A stretch of DNA of 51,228 bases from Pseudomonas lini (GCF_030812475.1 NZ_JAUSSR010000025.1:1-51228); one strand, 5' to 3'; shown: positions 1 through 9,037, counted from the first letter of the stretch. The notes: generated from the letters alone by a model not told the origin. Numbers and translations: made by a program.

Positions 1-220
1 GGAGCCGGCTTGCCGGCGAAAGCGGTGGGTCAGTCGACGTTGATGTTGGATGTTGGGCCGCCTTCGCTGGCAAGCCAGCTCCTACATGGAATTGGTGTCG
101 TGCCTGGATCCAGTGATCGACACAGCCCCTGTAGGAGCCGGCTTGCCGGCGAAAGCGGTGGGTTAGTTGACGTTGATGTTGGATGTTGGGCCGCCTTCGC
201 TGGCAAGCCAGCTCCTACAG
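1..220. repeat. Two direct copies of a REPIN (GCCGGC/GCTGGC subfamily)
   Basis: Two nearly identical units, about 1-88 and 131-219, each start with a REP palindrome (GGAGCCGGCTTGCCGGCGA) and end with an inverted REP (GCTGGCAAGCCAGCTCCTAC). The core between them contains TTGATGTTGGATGTTGG in both copies. Such REP doublets are the standard REPIN form in fluorescent Pseudomonas. They lie in the 292 bases upstream of tusA, and I see no gene in that stretch. Confidence 0.85.
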
Positions 221-292
221 GTGCGGTATACGCCACAGGTGACGTTAAACCCGGCAATGCGCGACAATGCCGGTAAGTTTCAGGAGTGAACC

Positions 293-544
293 ATGAGTGA
301 AATGACCGATACGCCGGTAGACGGCACCCTCGACGCCACCGGCCTCAACTGTCCGGAGCCGGTGATGATGCTGCACCAGCACATCCGTGACCTGGTGCCC
401 GGCGGCCTGCTGAAGGTGATCGCCACCGATCCGTCGACCCGTCGCGACATTCCCAAGTTTTGTGTGTTTCTCGACCATGAACTGGTGGCGCAGCAGGAAG
501 AGGCAGGTACCTACCTTTACTGGATCCGCAAGAAGTCCGGTTAA
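293..544 (+). CDS. tusA: Sulfurtransferase TusA
   Basis: This is an 83-residue protein of the TusA/SirA/YeeD family. In the family the small protein carries sulfur as a cysteine persulfide and passes it on for tRNA thiolation and other sulfur-transfer reactions in the cytoplasm. The family signature is visible as LNCPEPVMMLH, with the acceptor cysteine at residue 20 in a CPxP motif. The length matches the family norm of about 80 residues. The start is supported by a good ribosome-binding site (CAGGAG, about 7 bases upstream of ATG). The gene stands alone between two REP regions with no tus partners nearby. Assignment to TusA rather than another SirA-like paralogue rests on length and the CPEP motif. 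Confidence 0.93.
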   Translation: MSEMTDTPVDGTLDATGLNCPEPVMMLHQHIRDLVPGGLLKVIATDPSTRRDIPKFCVFLDHELVAQQEEAGTYLYWIRKKSG

Positions 545-570
545 AAACCTGCGTGGGCGCTATGGCCACC

Positions 571-804
571 TGTAGGAGCTGGCTTGTCGGATCGCCGCAC
601 CGCAGCGAAGGCGGCCTCAAGCCTTGCAGCGCCCATGACGAAGCCCTCGCCTGTAGGAGCGAGGCTTGCCCGCGAAGGCGGCCTCAAGCCTTGCAGCGTC
701 CATGAAGACGCTTTCGCCGGCAAGCCTGGCTCCTACGGTGAAGGCGGCCTCGAGCCTTGCGCCGCCCATGAAGACGCTTTCGCCGGCAAGCCTGGCTCCT
801 ACGA
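571..804. repeat. REP/REPIN cluster after tusA
   Basis: Four REP-like palindromes follow one another: GTAGGAGCTGGCTTGTCGG near 572, GTAGGAGCGAGGCTTGCCCG near 653, and two inverted copies (CGCCGGCAAGCCTGGCTCC) near 716 and 780. The linker CGGCCTC(A/G)AGCCTTGC recurs three times, so this is a small tandemly expanded array. It ends against the 3' end of hicB. Confidence 0.8.
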
Positions 805-806
805 GG

Positions 807-1229
807 TCACGCGGCCTCCAGGACCAACATCAGGCGACGCCCCAACAGGCCCAGGGCGCGCTCGACCTGCTCGATTTTCGACGCGTGCAGAAAATCTACC
901 AGCCGATCGACGACCTGGCGTGTACAACCCAGGCGGCGGGCCAGCTCGGCGCGGCTCACGCCCTCATCGAGCATGGCGTTCCACAGCATGATCTTGGCCA
1001 CGGTCAACGCGGGCAGGTGCAGCACGTTGGCCGGATCGCTGGCCGGCGACGCGGGCGGGATCGGCCGGCGCTGATCGACGTACAGCGACAACGCCGACTC
1101 CATGCCGTTCAGGGCTTCGGCAAAGGCCTCGCCCAGAGTATCGCCTGCGGCGTTCATTTCCGGGATATCCGGGCACGACAGCCAGACGCCAGGGGCTTCG
1201 TGGTGCAGTTCCAGCGGGTATTGATACAT
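807..1229 (-). CDS. hicB: HicB-family antitoxin with C-terminal helix-turn-helix
   Basis: This 140-residue protein has the HicB layout. Residues 1 to about 55 form the degraded RNase H-like fold that binds HicA (YPLELHHEAPGVWLSCPDIPE, then a GD..GEA..A..A helix). Residues about 91-112 form a DNA-binding helix-turn-helix (VSRAELARRLGCTRQVVDRL). In the family, HicB neutralises the HicA mRNA interferase and represses the operon. I chose the ATG at 1229 because GGTGAGGG sits just upstream; the reading frame stays open to a TTG at 1265, but that has no such support. The gene follows hicA by 32 bases, in the usual toxin-first order. Two palindromes upstream of hicA are probable HicB operators. Confidence 0.88.
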   Translation of the reverse strand: MYQYPLELHHEAPGVWLSCPDIPEMNAAGDTLGEAFAEALNGMESALSLYVDQRRPIPPASPASDPANVLHLPALTVAKIMLWNAMLDEGVSRAELARRLGCTRQVVDRLVDFLHASKIEQVERALGLLGRRLMLVLEAA

Positions 1230-1261
1230 AACGCCCTCACCGTTCAGGGTACAGCTGAGCC

Positions 1262-1438
1262 TCAATCCTTAAGGCCCAGCTGTTTGATGATGGTTTTGCG
1301 CAACCCTTCGTGCATTTCCTTGCTGCCGTGGTCCGCAAAAATGGTGGCTTTGCCATTCAAGGAGAACTTGAAATGACTGCCTTTGGCGCTTTTGAACTCA
1401 ACGCCTTGGGCCAACAACCACCGCCGAAACCGCTGCAC
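1262..1438 (-). CDS. hicA: HicA-family toxin, possibly start-damaged (GTG start or frameshifted)
   Basis: Reading the minus strand from a GTG at 1438 gives 58 residues that match HicA: VQRFRRWLLAQGVEF, then KGSHFKF with the conserved histidine of the double-stranded-RNA-binding-like fold, then ADHGSKEMHEGLRKTIIKQL. HicA proteins are mRNA interferases of about 60 residues. The 5' end is odd. There is no in-frame ATG next to the conserved region: the next ATG in frame (1455) is followed three codons later by TGA, while the ATG at 1443 is out of frame. A one-base loss near 1440 would explain this, or GTG may be the real start. No clear ribosome-binding site precedes the GTG. Either the toxin is weakly translated or the gene is a recent pseudogene beside an intact hicB. 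Confidence 0.7.
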   Translation of the reverse strand: MQRFRRWLLAQGVEFKSAKGSHFKFSLNGKATIFADHGSKEMHEGLRKTIIKQLGLKD

Positions 1439-1473
1439 TTCATATCAAAGTCTCATGCCGTTTCGGTGAAGTC

Positions 1474-1514
1474 ATGATGCAACACTTGTGTTGCTATGGC
1501 AACACGAGTGTTGC
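1474..1514 (-). promoter_or_regulatory. hicAB promoter with two palindromic operators
   Basis: Two 16-bp perfect palindromes, GCAACACTTGTGTTGC (1479-1494) and GCAACACGAGTGTTGC (1499-1514), share 7-bp arms and lie 20 bp apart, two helical turns. On the minus strand a -35-like TTGCCA (1502-1497), a 17-bp spacer and a -10-like CATCAT (1479-1474) overlap both palindromes. This is the expected arrangement for autorepression by a dimeric HicB; binding by HicB is inferred. Confidence 0.75.
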
Positions 1515-1589
1515 ATATTTTTTGGCCGTGATTAACTAGCGGGAGACAACCGCACTTTCGTTTCGTCACCGCCATGAAGACGACTTCGT

Positions 1590-1704
1590 TGTAGGAGCGA
1601 GCTTGCTCCGGGCGGCGTTCCGACGATTGTCGTTAACGATAACGCGTGTTTACTGATTAAACGTGGCGCTCTTAAGTCCATCGCGAGCAAGCTCGCTCCT
1701 ACAG
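1590..1704. repeat. REPIN with TAACGATAACGCG core
   Basis: A REP (GTAGGAGCGAGCTTGCTCCG) and its inverted partner (TCGCGAGCAAGCTCGCTCC) flank a core of roughly 70 bp containing GTTAACGATAACGCG and GCGCTCTTAAGTCCA. The same core recurs at 40.76-40.91 kb and 50.09-50.15 kb. It lies 3' of the MATE gene. Confidence 0.85.
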
Positions 1705-1725
1705 GGGTTCAGCGTTCCCCACCAT

Positions 1726-3177
1726 TCAGCGGTATGCATCCCCTACGCGAATCTGCCTGCGGGCACTGCGCGTCAGGCGGATCGACAGCATCAGCGCTGC
1801 GCAACTCAGGCCGACGATCAAGCCTTGCCATAGCCCGCTCGGGCCGCTCGGGGTGCCGAACCAGTCGGTCAGGCCCAATGCGTAGCCCACCGGCAATCCG
1901 ATACCCCAGTAGGCGAACAGGGTCAGGATCATCGTTACCCGGGTGTCCTGGTAGCCACGCAACGCGCCGGCCGCGGTGACCTGGATTGCGTCGGAGAACT
2001 GGAACAGCGCCGAATACACGATCAGCATCGCCGCCACCCGGATCACCGTCGGGTCGGCGGTGTAGATGGTTGCGATCTGTTCGCGCAACAACAGCATCAT
2101 GCTCGCGGAAATGCACGCATACGCCAGCGCCGTGCCCATGCCGACCCCGGCGGCGAAGCGCGCTTCACGGGGCTGCTGGCGCCCGAGGGCCTGGCCGACG
2201 CGCACGGTCACCGCCATGCCGAGGGAGTAGGGGATCATGAACACCAGCGAGCTGAAGTTCAGCGCGATCTGGTGCCCGGCGACCACGGTTGCGCCGAGGC
2301 TGCCGATCAGCAGGGCGATCACGGCGAAGATGCTCGATTCGGCGAACACTGCAATCCCGATCGGCAAGCCGATGCCCAGCAGGCGTTTGATCACCGACCA
2401 TTGCGGCCAATCGAAGCGGCTGAACAGCTTGCTCGATTGGTAGGCCGGCGCCCAGCGTTCCCAGCCGGCCATGCCCAGGGCCATCACCCACATCACGATC
2501 GCCGTGGCCCAGCCGCAACCGACGCCGCCCATGGCCGGCACCCCGAAGTGGCCGTAGATGAAGATGTAGTTCAGCGGGATGTTCAGCGCCAGCCCGCACA
2601 AGCCCAGGACCATCGCCGGGCGCGTGCGGCCCAGGCCGTCACTGAAGCAACGCAGCACATGGTAGACCGCGACGGCGGGCAGGCCGCTGGCGATGCCGTG
2701 CAGGTATTGCATGCAGGGGCCGATCAGCTCGGGATCGACCTTCATCAGGTGCAGGATGGGTTCGGCGCCCAATAGCATGATGGTCGCAATCAAACCCACC
2801 ACCAGGGCCAGCCACAGGGCCTGGCGCACGATCGGGCCGATTTCGCTGTGGGTGCCGGCGCCGAAACGCTGGGCGACTTTCGGCGTGGTGGCCAGCAGGG
2901 TGCCGGTCATCAACAGGAACACCGGGACCCAGATCGAATTGCCCAGCGCCACCGCCGCCAGGTCCCGCGGCCCGACCCGCCCGGCCATCACCGTATCGAC
3001 GAAGCCCATGGCGGTGGTCGCCAGCTGCGCGACCATGATCGGCAGCGCCAGGGCGAGCAGGTTTTTAAGCTCCAGGCGGACCCGGGCGGGGCGGGTGAGG
3101 GCGGGAGCGGCGGGGCGGTCGGTTACGGAATTCAAGGGCGAAACGTCCAGAGGTGTTTGATGCGCGAGGCGGGGCAT
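1726..3177 (-). CDS. MATE-family multidrug efflux transporter (NorM/PmpM-like)
   Basis: This inner-membrane exporter would use a sodium or proton gradient to expel cationic drugs. About twelve hydrophobic segments are visible, beginning with LLALALPIMVAQLATTAMGF and the family stretch VDTVMAGRVGPRDLAAVALG, and an internal two-fold repeat is typical of MATE proteins. From ATG 3177 the product is 483 residues, close to the family length of 450-480. The start is uncertain. AGG lies 4 bases before this ATG, but TAGAAT directly overlaps it and could be the -10 box, in which case translation would begin at TTG 3135 (NSVTDRP..., 469 residues). The gene stands alone between REPIN regions. The substrate cannot be read from sequence. 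Confidence 0.9.
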   Translation of the reverse strand: MPRLAHQTPLDVSPLNSVTDRPAAPALTRPARVRLELKNLLALALPIMVAQLATTAMGFVDTVMAGRVGPRDLAAVALGNSIWVPVFLLMTGTLLATTPKVAQRFGAGTHSEIGPIVRQALWLALVVGLIATIMLLGAEPILHLMKVDPELIGPCMQYLHGIASGLPAVAVYHVLRCFSDGLGRTRPAMVLGLCGLALNIPLNYIFIYGHFGVPAMGGVGCGWATAIVMWVMALGMAGWERWAPAYQSSKLFSRFDWPQWSVIKRLLGIGLPIGIAVFAESSIFAVIALLIGSLGATVVAGHQIALNFSSLVFMIPYSLGMAVTVRVGQALGRQQPREARFAAGVGMGTALAYACISASMMLLLREQIATIYTADPTVIRVAAMLIVYSALFQFSDAIQVTAAGALRGYQDTRVTMILTLFAYWGIGLPVGYALGLTDWFGTPSGPSGLWQGLIVGLSCAALMLSIRLTRSARRQIRVGDAYR

Positions 3178-3253
3178 TCTACCTGTTGACGCAATGGTCA
3201 GGAAAAGTCCTGTGTTGGGGATTTGTAATCGCCTGTGCGCGGTACTCGATCCC

Positions 3254-3492
3254 TGTGGGAGCAAGCTTGCTCGCGAAGGTCTTCAACGATGACGAGGGCT
3301 ACTTGAATGAACATGGCCTCCTGTAGGAGCAAGCTTGCTCGCGATGGTCGTCAACGATAACGCTGGAAGCCTGATACCCCGCGGCGCTCTCAGGTTTTTC
3401 GCGAGCAAGCTCGCTCCTACAGGGGGGGCGTGTCAGTTGACATTGATGTTGCCTGGCAGGTCGCTTTCGCGAGCAAGCTCGCTCCTGCAGGA
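3254..3492. repeat. REPIN cluster upstream of pdxB
   Basis: Four REP palindromes of the GCGAGC/GCAAGC subfamily lie near 3257, 3322, 3400 and 3470. The inner pair flanks the core CGTCAACGATAACGC...CGCGGCGCTCTCAGGTTTTT, identical in type to the tandem array at 14.5 kb. The cluster fills most of the MATE-pdxB gap, leaving about 90 bases for the pdxB promoter (TTTTATATAACGG near 3504). Confidence 0.85.
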
Positions 3493-3583
3493 GGCGGGGT
3501 CTTTTTATATAACGGTGAACGATGCCCGCTGGCCCACCACAGCCATCTACGCCTACACTGCCAACCCGCCAAAGGAGCCTGCC

Positions 3584-4726
3584 ATGCTGATTGTTGCCGA
3601 CGAAAATATCCCGCTGCTCGATGCCTTCTTCGAAGGCTTCGGTGAAATCCGCCGGGTGCCGGGACGTTCCATCGACCGCGCCACCGTCGAGCAGGCCGAT
3701 GTGCTGCTGGTGCGTTCGGTGACCAACGTCAATCGCGCGCTGCTCGAGGGCAGCAAGGTGCGTTTTGTCGGCACCTGCACCATCGGCACCGATCACCTGG
3801 ACCTGGATTACTTTCAGCGGGCCGGCATCACCTGGTCCAGTGCTCCCGGCTGCAATGCCCGGGGCGTGGTCGACTACGTGCTGGGCAGCCTGCTGACCCT
3901 GGCCGAGATCGAAGGCGCCGACCTGACGCAGCGCACCTACGGGGTAGTCGGTGCCGGCGAAGTGGGGGGCCGGTTGGTCAAGGTGCTGAAAGGGCTGGGC
4001 TGGAACGTGCTGGTCTGCGATCCACCCCGACAAGCCGCCGAAGGGGGCGACTACGTCAGCCTCGAGCAGATCATCGAGCAGTGCGACGTCATCAGCCTGC
4101 ACACGCCGTTGAAGAAGCACGGTGCGCAGTCGACCTGGCATCTGTTCGACAGGCACCGCTTGAACCAACTCAAGCCCGGCACCTGGCTGATCAACGCCAG
4201 TCGTGGCCCGGTGGTGGATAACGCCGCGTTGCGCCAGGTGCTGTTGCAGCGTGAAGACCTGCAAGCGGTGCTGGACGTCTGGGAAGGCGAGCCTGAAGTC
4301 GATGTGGCGCTGGCCGAGCTCTGCGTGCTGGCGACGCCGCACATTGCCGGGTACAGCCTCGATGGCAAACAGCGCGGCACGGCGCAGATCTATCAGGCCT
4401 ATTGCCAGTTCCTCGGGCAACCGGAGCAGGTGAGCTTGAGCGATCTGCTGCCGGCGCCGTGGTTGTCGCAGGTGACCTTGAGTGCGCAAAGCGACCCGGC
4501 CTGGGCGTTGGCGATGGTGTGCCGGGCGGTGTACGACCCGCGCCGGGACGATGCGGATTTTCGCCGCAGTCTGGTAGGCAATGTGAGTGAACAGCGGGCG
4601 GCGTTTGACGCGTTGCGCAAGCATTATCCGTTGCGGCGGGAGATTGATGGGTTGCAGGTGCGGATTGAGGGGGATTCGGCGGAGTTGCAAAAGATGGTGG
4701 TGGCACTGGGGGCGGTGGCGGTTTAG
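3584..4726 (+). CDS. pdxB: Erythronate-4-phosphate dehydrogenase PdxB
   Basis: PdxB oxidises 4-phosphoerythronate in the pyridoxal-phosphate (vitamin B6) pathway. The protein belongs to the D-2-hydroxyacid dehydrogenase family. It has the nucleotide-binding motif VVGAGEVGGRL near residues 121-131, the catalytic arginine in ASRGPVVD, the glutamate in VWEGEPE, and the histidine in ATPHIAGYS. The C-terminal dimerisation domain specific to PdxB follows from about residue 290. Length is 380 residues, exactly the family size. The frame is open upstream, but ATG 3584 is preceded by AAAGGAG at ideal spacing and begins the conserved MLIVADENIPL. The last 11 codons are duplicated immediately downstream (see findings). 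Confidence 0.96.
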   Translation: MLIVADENIPLLDAFFEGFGEIRRVPGRSIDRATVEQADVLLVRSVTNVNRALLEGSKVRFVGTCTIGTDHLDLDYFQRAGITWSSAPGCNARGVVDYVLGSLLTLAEIEGADLTQRTYGVVGAGEVGGRLVKVLKGLGWNVLVCDPPRQAAEGGDYVSLEQIIEQCDVISLHTPLKKHGAQSTWHLFDRHRLNQLKPGTWLINASRGPVVDNAALRQVLLQREDLQAVLDVWEGEPEVDVALAELCVLATPHIAGYSLDGKQRGTAQIYQAYCQFLGQPEQVSLSDLLPAPWLSQVTLSAQSDPAWALAMVCRAVYDPRRDDADFRRSLVGNVSEQRAAFDALRKHYPLRREIDGLQVRIEGDSAELQKMVVALGAVAV

Positions 4727-4918
4727 GACCGAGTCGGCCCAATCGCGTGCAAGCTCGCTCCCACAGGTCATGTGTCGATTTCGGCATCGCATTGATTCTG
4801 TGGGTGATGGTGGTGGCACTGGGGGCGGTGGCGGTTTAGGATCGGGTCGGCCCAATCGCGAGCAAGCTCGCTCCCACAGGTCATGCGTCAATTTCGGCAT
4901 CGCGTTAATCCTGTGGGA
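4693..4918. repeat. 113-bp tandem duplication spanning the pdxB 3' end
   Basis: Copy 1 (4693-4805) begins inside pdxB (GATGGTGGTGGCACTGGGGG) and runs through its stop codon, an inverted REP and the text GTCATGTGTCGATTTCGGC. Copy 2 (4806-4918) repeats the whole block with about nine mismatches. The second copy thus carries a non-functional 11-codon pdxB tail plus stop. A further REP follows at 4912-4938. Confidence 0.93.
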
Positions 4919-4967
4919 GCGTGGCTTGCCCGCGATAGGGTGCGCAGCACCCTCAAAAAGCGCCCAT

Positions 4968-4992
4968 AAAAAACCCGGCCACCTGGGCCGGG
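4968..4992 (-). terminator. Intrinsic terminator of the small gene at 5.0 kb
   Basis: On the minus strand a stem CCCGGCC/GGCCGGG with a five-base loop is followed by a T-tract (AAAAAA on the plus strand just left of 4974). It lies 20 bases beyond the stop codon of the 59-residue gene. Confidence 0.8.
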
Positions 4993-5012
4993 TCAAGAAG
5001 ACGGTGGCTATA

Positions 5013-5192
5013 TCACTTTTGTTTGGCAGGCTCGACCAACTTTTTCTCCAGTTCGCGGCAAGCGTCCTGGATCATGTTTTCAGTGATCGGTACTTCGCGC
5101 CCTTGTTCATCGATAATCGAGCAACCCAGAGACTGGTCTGGCTGTGTGCGGATCACTTCAATCTTGTCTTCGCTGCTGTTTTGCAAGGACAT
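5013..5192 (-). CDS. Small conserved-looking hypothetical protein
   Basis: I do not recognise a named family for this 59-residue acidic protein. It begins MSLQNSSEDKIEVIRTQPDQ and continues with SLGCSIIDEQGREVPITENM and a charged C-terminal helix ending KKLVEPAKQK. There is no signal peptide and no membrane segment. It is very likely a real gene, because the ATG at 5192 is preceded by a strong ribosome-binding site (GAGGAGA) and an intrinsic terminator follows its stop closely. The frame is open upstream to 5282, but that extension has no start signal. It is transcribed away from the ABC exporter with a 264-base shared upstream region. Function is unknown. Confidence 0.75.
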   Translation of the reverse strand: MSLQNSSEDKIEVIRTQPDQSLGCSIIDEQGREVPITENMIQDACRELEKKLVEPAKQK

Positions 5193-5321
5193 GCCTGTCT
5201 CCTCATCAGGTTGTGTGCTTACTGTAAAGCCGCCAGGTGACCGGGCTGTGACACCTCCCTGCGATCTTTCTGGCGGTACCATCAGTCCACCAGAAATACT
5301 GCGGACTCGCCACCCGGACTT

Positions 5322-5338
5322 TAGACCAATAGTGTCTA
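5322..5338. promoter_or_regulatory. Inverted repeat TAGAC-N7-GTCTA in a divergent promoter region
   Basis: TAGAC (5322-5326) and GTCTA (5334-5338) form a symmetric site, immediately followed by a second palindromic stretch CTAGGGCCTAG. It lies between the small minus-strand gene and the ABC exporter. It may be an operator; the regulator is unknown. Confidence 0.35.
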
Positions 5339-5456
5339 GGGCCTAGGCAATGCGGTCATAATTAAACCGACTCATTGTGATTTACACAATTGCCGCCCTG
5401 TCGAGCGGTGTAGGCTCCCCGATTAATGGTTCTATCGCGTACAGGGACGGTCCCCG

Positions 5457-7241
<1,785 letters not shown>

Positions 7242-7244
<3 letters not shown>

Positions 7245-7490
7245 GAGCCGGCTTGCCGGCGAAGGCGGTGGCCCATCTAGCAGATGTGTAGTCTGGCAGA
7301 CCGCTTTCGCTGTGGTGCGGCGATCCGACACGCCAGCTGCTGCACGGGACTGGCGTCGTGCCTGGATCCTGCGACCGGTACGTCACCCTGTGGGAGCTGG
7401 CTTGCCAGCGATGGTCGTTAACGATTACGCGTGCTTATAGGTTGAACGCGTCGCCCTCAGGTTTTTCGCTGGCAAGCCAGCTCCTACAGG
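7242..7490. repeat. REPIN cluster between the ABC exporter and fic
   Basis: REPs of the GCCGGC subfamily (7245-7262) and GCTGGC subfamily (7391-7412, inverted 7468-7490) are present. The second pair flanks CGTTAACGATTACGCG and CGCCCTCAGGTTTTT. The linker GGCGTCGTGCCTGGATCC (about 7343-7368) also occurs near 98-115, so linkers are shared between distant REPIN loci. Confidence 0.82.
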
Positions 7491-7585
7491 GGATCTTCAG
7501 TGAACACCAGATCGGTGAACGAGATTAATAAATCTGGCTGCGTTCGGGCATTATGTCGGCCTCAGTTGCGAGCCTGGATGAGGAT

Positions 7586-8611
7586 ATGAGCCGTTATCAA
7601 CCACCTTTGACCCTGACCACCCGAATACTGGCGTTGATCGCCGAGATCAGTGAACAAATCGGTCAGCTGTTGGCTGTGGATGATCGTCGGCAGACGCCTC
7701 AATTGCGTCGCGGCAACCGGATTCGGACGATTCAGGCGTCCTTGGCCATCGAGAACAATACCCTCAGCATCGAGCAGGTAACTGCTGTGCTCGCGGGGCA
7801 GCGAGTGCTGGGGTTGCCTCGGGAAATCCAGGAAGTGCGCAATGCCTTTGCGGCCTACGAGGCCATGCCGGATTGGCAGCCAAGCAGTCGAGTCGACTTG
7901 CTGCAGGCTCATCAGCTGTTGATGCACGGTTTGATCGATGACTTTGGTCAGTTGCGCAAAGCCGGTGTGGGTATCTCCCGGGGCGAGCAACTGGTTCATA
8001 TGGCGCCACCGCCCAGTCGCGTTGCGCATTTGATCGATGATCTGTTGGCGTGGCTGGGTGCTTCTGATTGGCACCCGCTGATCATCAGTTGCGTGTTCCA
8101 TTACGAGTTTGAATTCATCCATCCATTCGCCGATGGCAATGGACGCATGGGGCGTCTTTGGCAGACCTTGATTCTGAGTCAGTGGCGTCCAGTGTTGGCT
8201 TACCTGCCGGTCGAGACGGTGATTCGGGAGCAGCAGGATGCTTATTACGCGGCGTTGTCGGCAGCTGATCAGTTGGCTGAATCGACGCCTTTTGTGGAGT
8301 TCATGCTGCAGGCATTGAGTCTTGCGCTTAAGGAGGCGACGCAGAGCGAACCAGCAACCGACCAAGTAACCGACCAAGTAACCGACCAAGTAGCGAGATT
8401 GCTTGGGTCGCTCCTTGGTAAGGGGCCGATGAAGGTCAGCGAGTTGATGGAAGAGGTCGGATTGGCACACAAGGCGACCTTCCGTGCTAACTACCTCAAG
8501 CCGGCGTTGGCTGCAGGTTTGATTGAAATGACAGACCCCGATTCGCCGAAAAGCCCGGCCCAACGATATCGGCTTACGGAGCTTGGCAAACGAGCCGCTA
8601 CTACGAGATGA
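7586..8611 (+). CDS. Fic-family AMPylase-like protein with N-terminal inhibitory motif and C-terminal winged helix
   Basis: The catalytic Fic motif HPFADGNGRMGR lies at about residues 179-190. Fic enzymes transfer AMP or other phosphate-containing groups to target hydroxyls. The N-terminal motif SLAIEN (52-57) matches the (S/T)xxxE(G/N) inhibitory helix of class II Fic proteins, so the enzyme is probably self-inhibited. After the Fic domain come three TDQV repeats coded by exact 12-base repeats, then a winged-helix-like domain (KVSELMEEVGLAHKATFRAN). I prefer ATG 7586 because GAGG precedes it by about 5 bases; ATG 7553 would add 11 residues. The target is unknown and no antitoxin gene is adjacent. 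Near-identical REPIN-derived repeats flank the gene, suggesting acquisition. Confidence 0.9.
   Translation: MSRYQPPLTLTTRILALIAEISEQIGQLLAVDDRRQTPQLRRGNRIRTIQASLAIENNTLSIEQVTAVLAGQRVLGLPREIQEVRNAFAAYEAMPDWQPSSRVDLLQAHQLLMHGLIDDFGQLRKAGVGISRGEQLVHMAPPPSRVAHLIDDLLAWLGASDWHPLIISCVFHYEFEFIHPFADGNGRMGRLWQTLILSQWRPVLAYLPVETVIREQQDAYYAALSAADQLAESTPFVEFMLQALSLALKEATQSEPATDQVTDQVTDQVARLLGSLLGKGPMKVSELMEEVGLAHKATFRANYLKPALAAGLIEMTDPDSPKSPAQRYRLTELGKRAATTR
8356..8391 (+). repeat. Three exact 12-bp repeats inside fic
   Basis: The unit AACCGACCAAGT occurs three times without a mismatch and in frame, coding repeated TDQV residues in the hinge between the Fic and winged-helix domains. In-frame minisatellites like this commonly vary in copy number by slippage. 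Confidence 0.95.
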
Positions 8612-8679
8612 GGGCAGCACAGTCAACATCGACGTCGACTGGCACTTGGCGGCGAAGACGGCGGCACGTTTGGCAGAAG

Positions 8680-9006
8680 TGTTGGCTGACAGACCGCTTT
8701 CGCTGGCAAGCCAGCTCCTACAGGGGATTTTCAGTGAACGCCAGATCGGTGGACGCCACCGATCCGTGTAGCAGCCGGCTTGCCGGCGAAGGCGGTGGCA
8801 CATTCAGTAGAGGTGTTGGCTGACAGACCGCTTTCGCTGGCAAGCCAGCTCCTACAGGGGATTTTCAGTGAACGCCAGATCGGTGGACGCCACCGATCTG
8901 TGTAGGAGCCGGCTTGCCGGCGAAGGCGGTGGCACATTCAGTAGAGATGTTGGCTGACAGACCGCTTTCGCTGCGGTGCGGCAATCCGACAAGCCAGCCC
9001 CTACAG
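8680..9006. repeat. 134-bp tandem REPIN array, about 2.4 copies
   Basis: The unit starting TGTTGGCTGACAGACCGC begins at 8680, 8814 and 8948, an exact 134-bp period. Each unit holds an inverted REP, the linker TTTTCAGTGAACGCCAGATC and a forward REP. Copies 1 and 2 are almost identical. The third is truncated and ends in a divergent REP (CGGTGCGGCAATCCGAC). The array occupies the fic-slt gap, which has no gene. Confidence 0.93.
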
Positions 9007-9037
9007 GATGGTGTGCGAACGCAGGGGCGTGGCTGAA

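Noticed and set aside
584..991. 135-codon plus-strand frame over the REP cluster and the hicB end
   Set aside because: It translates REP repeats and overlaps hicB in antisense; repetitive Ala/Gly/Pro composition.
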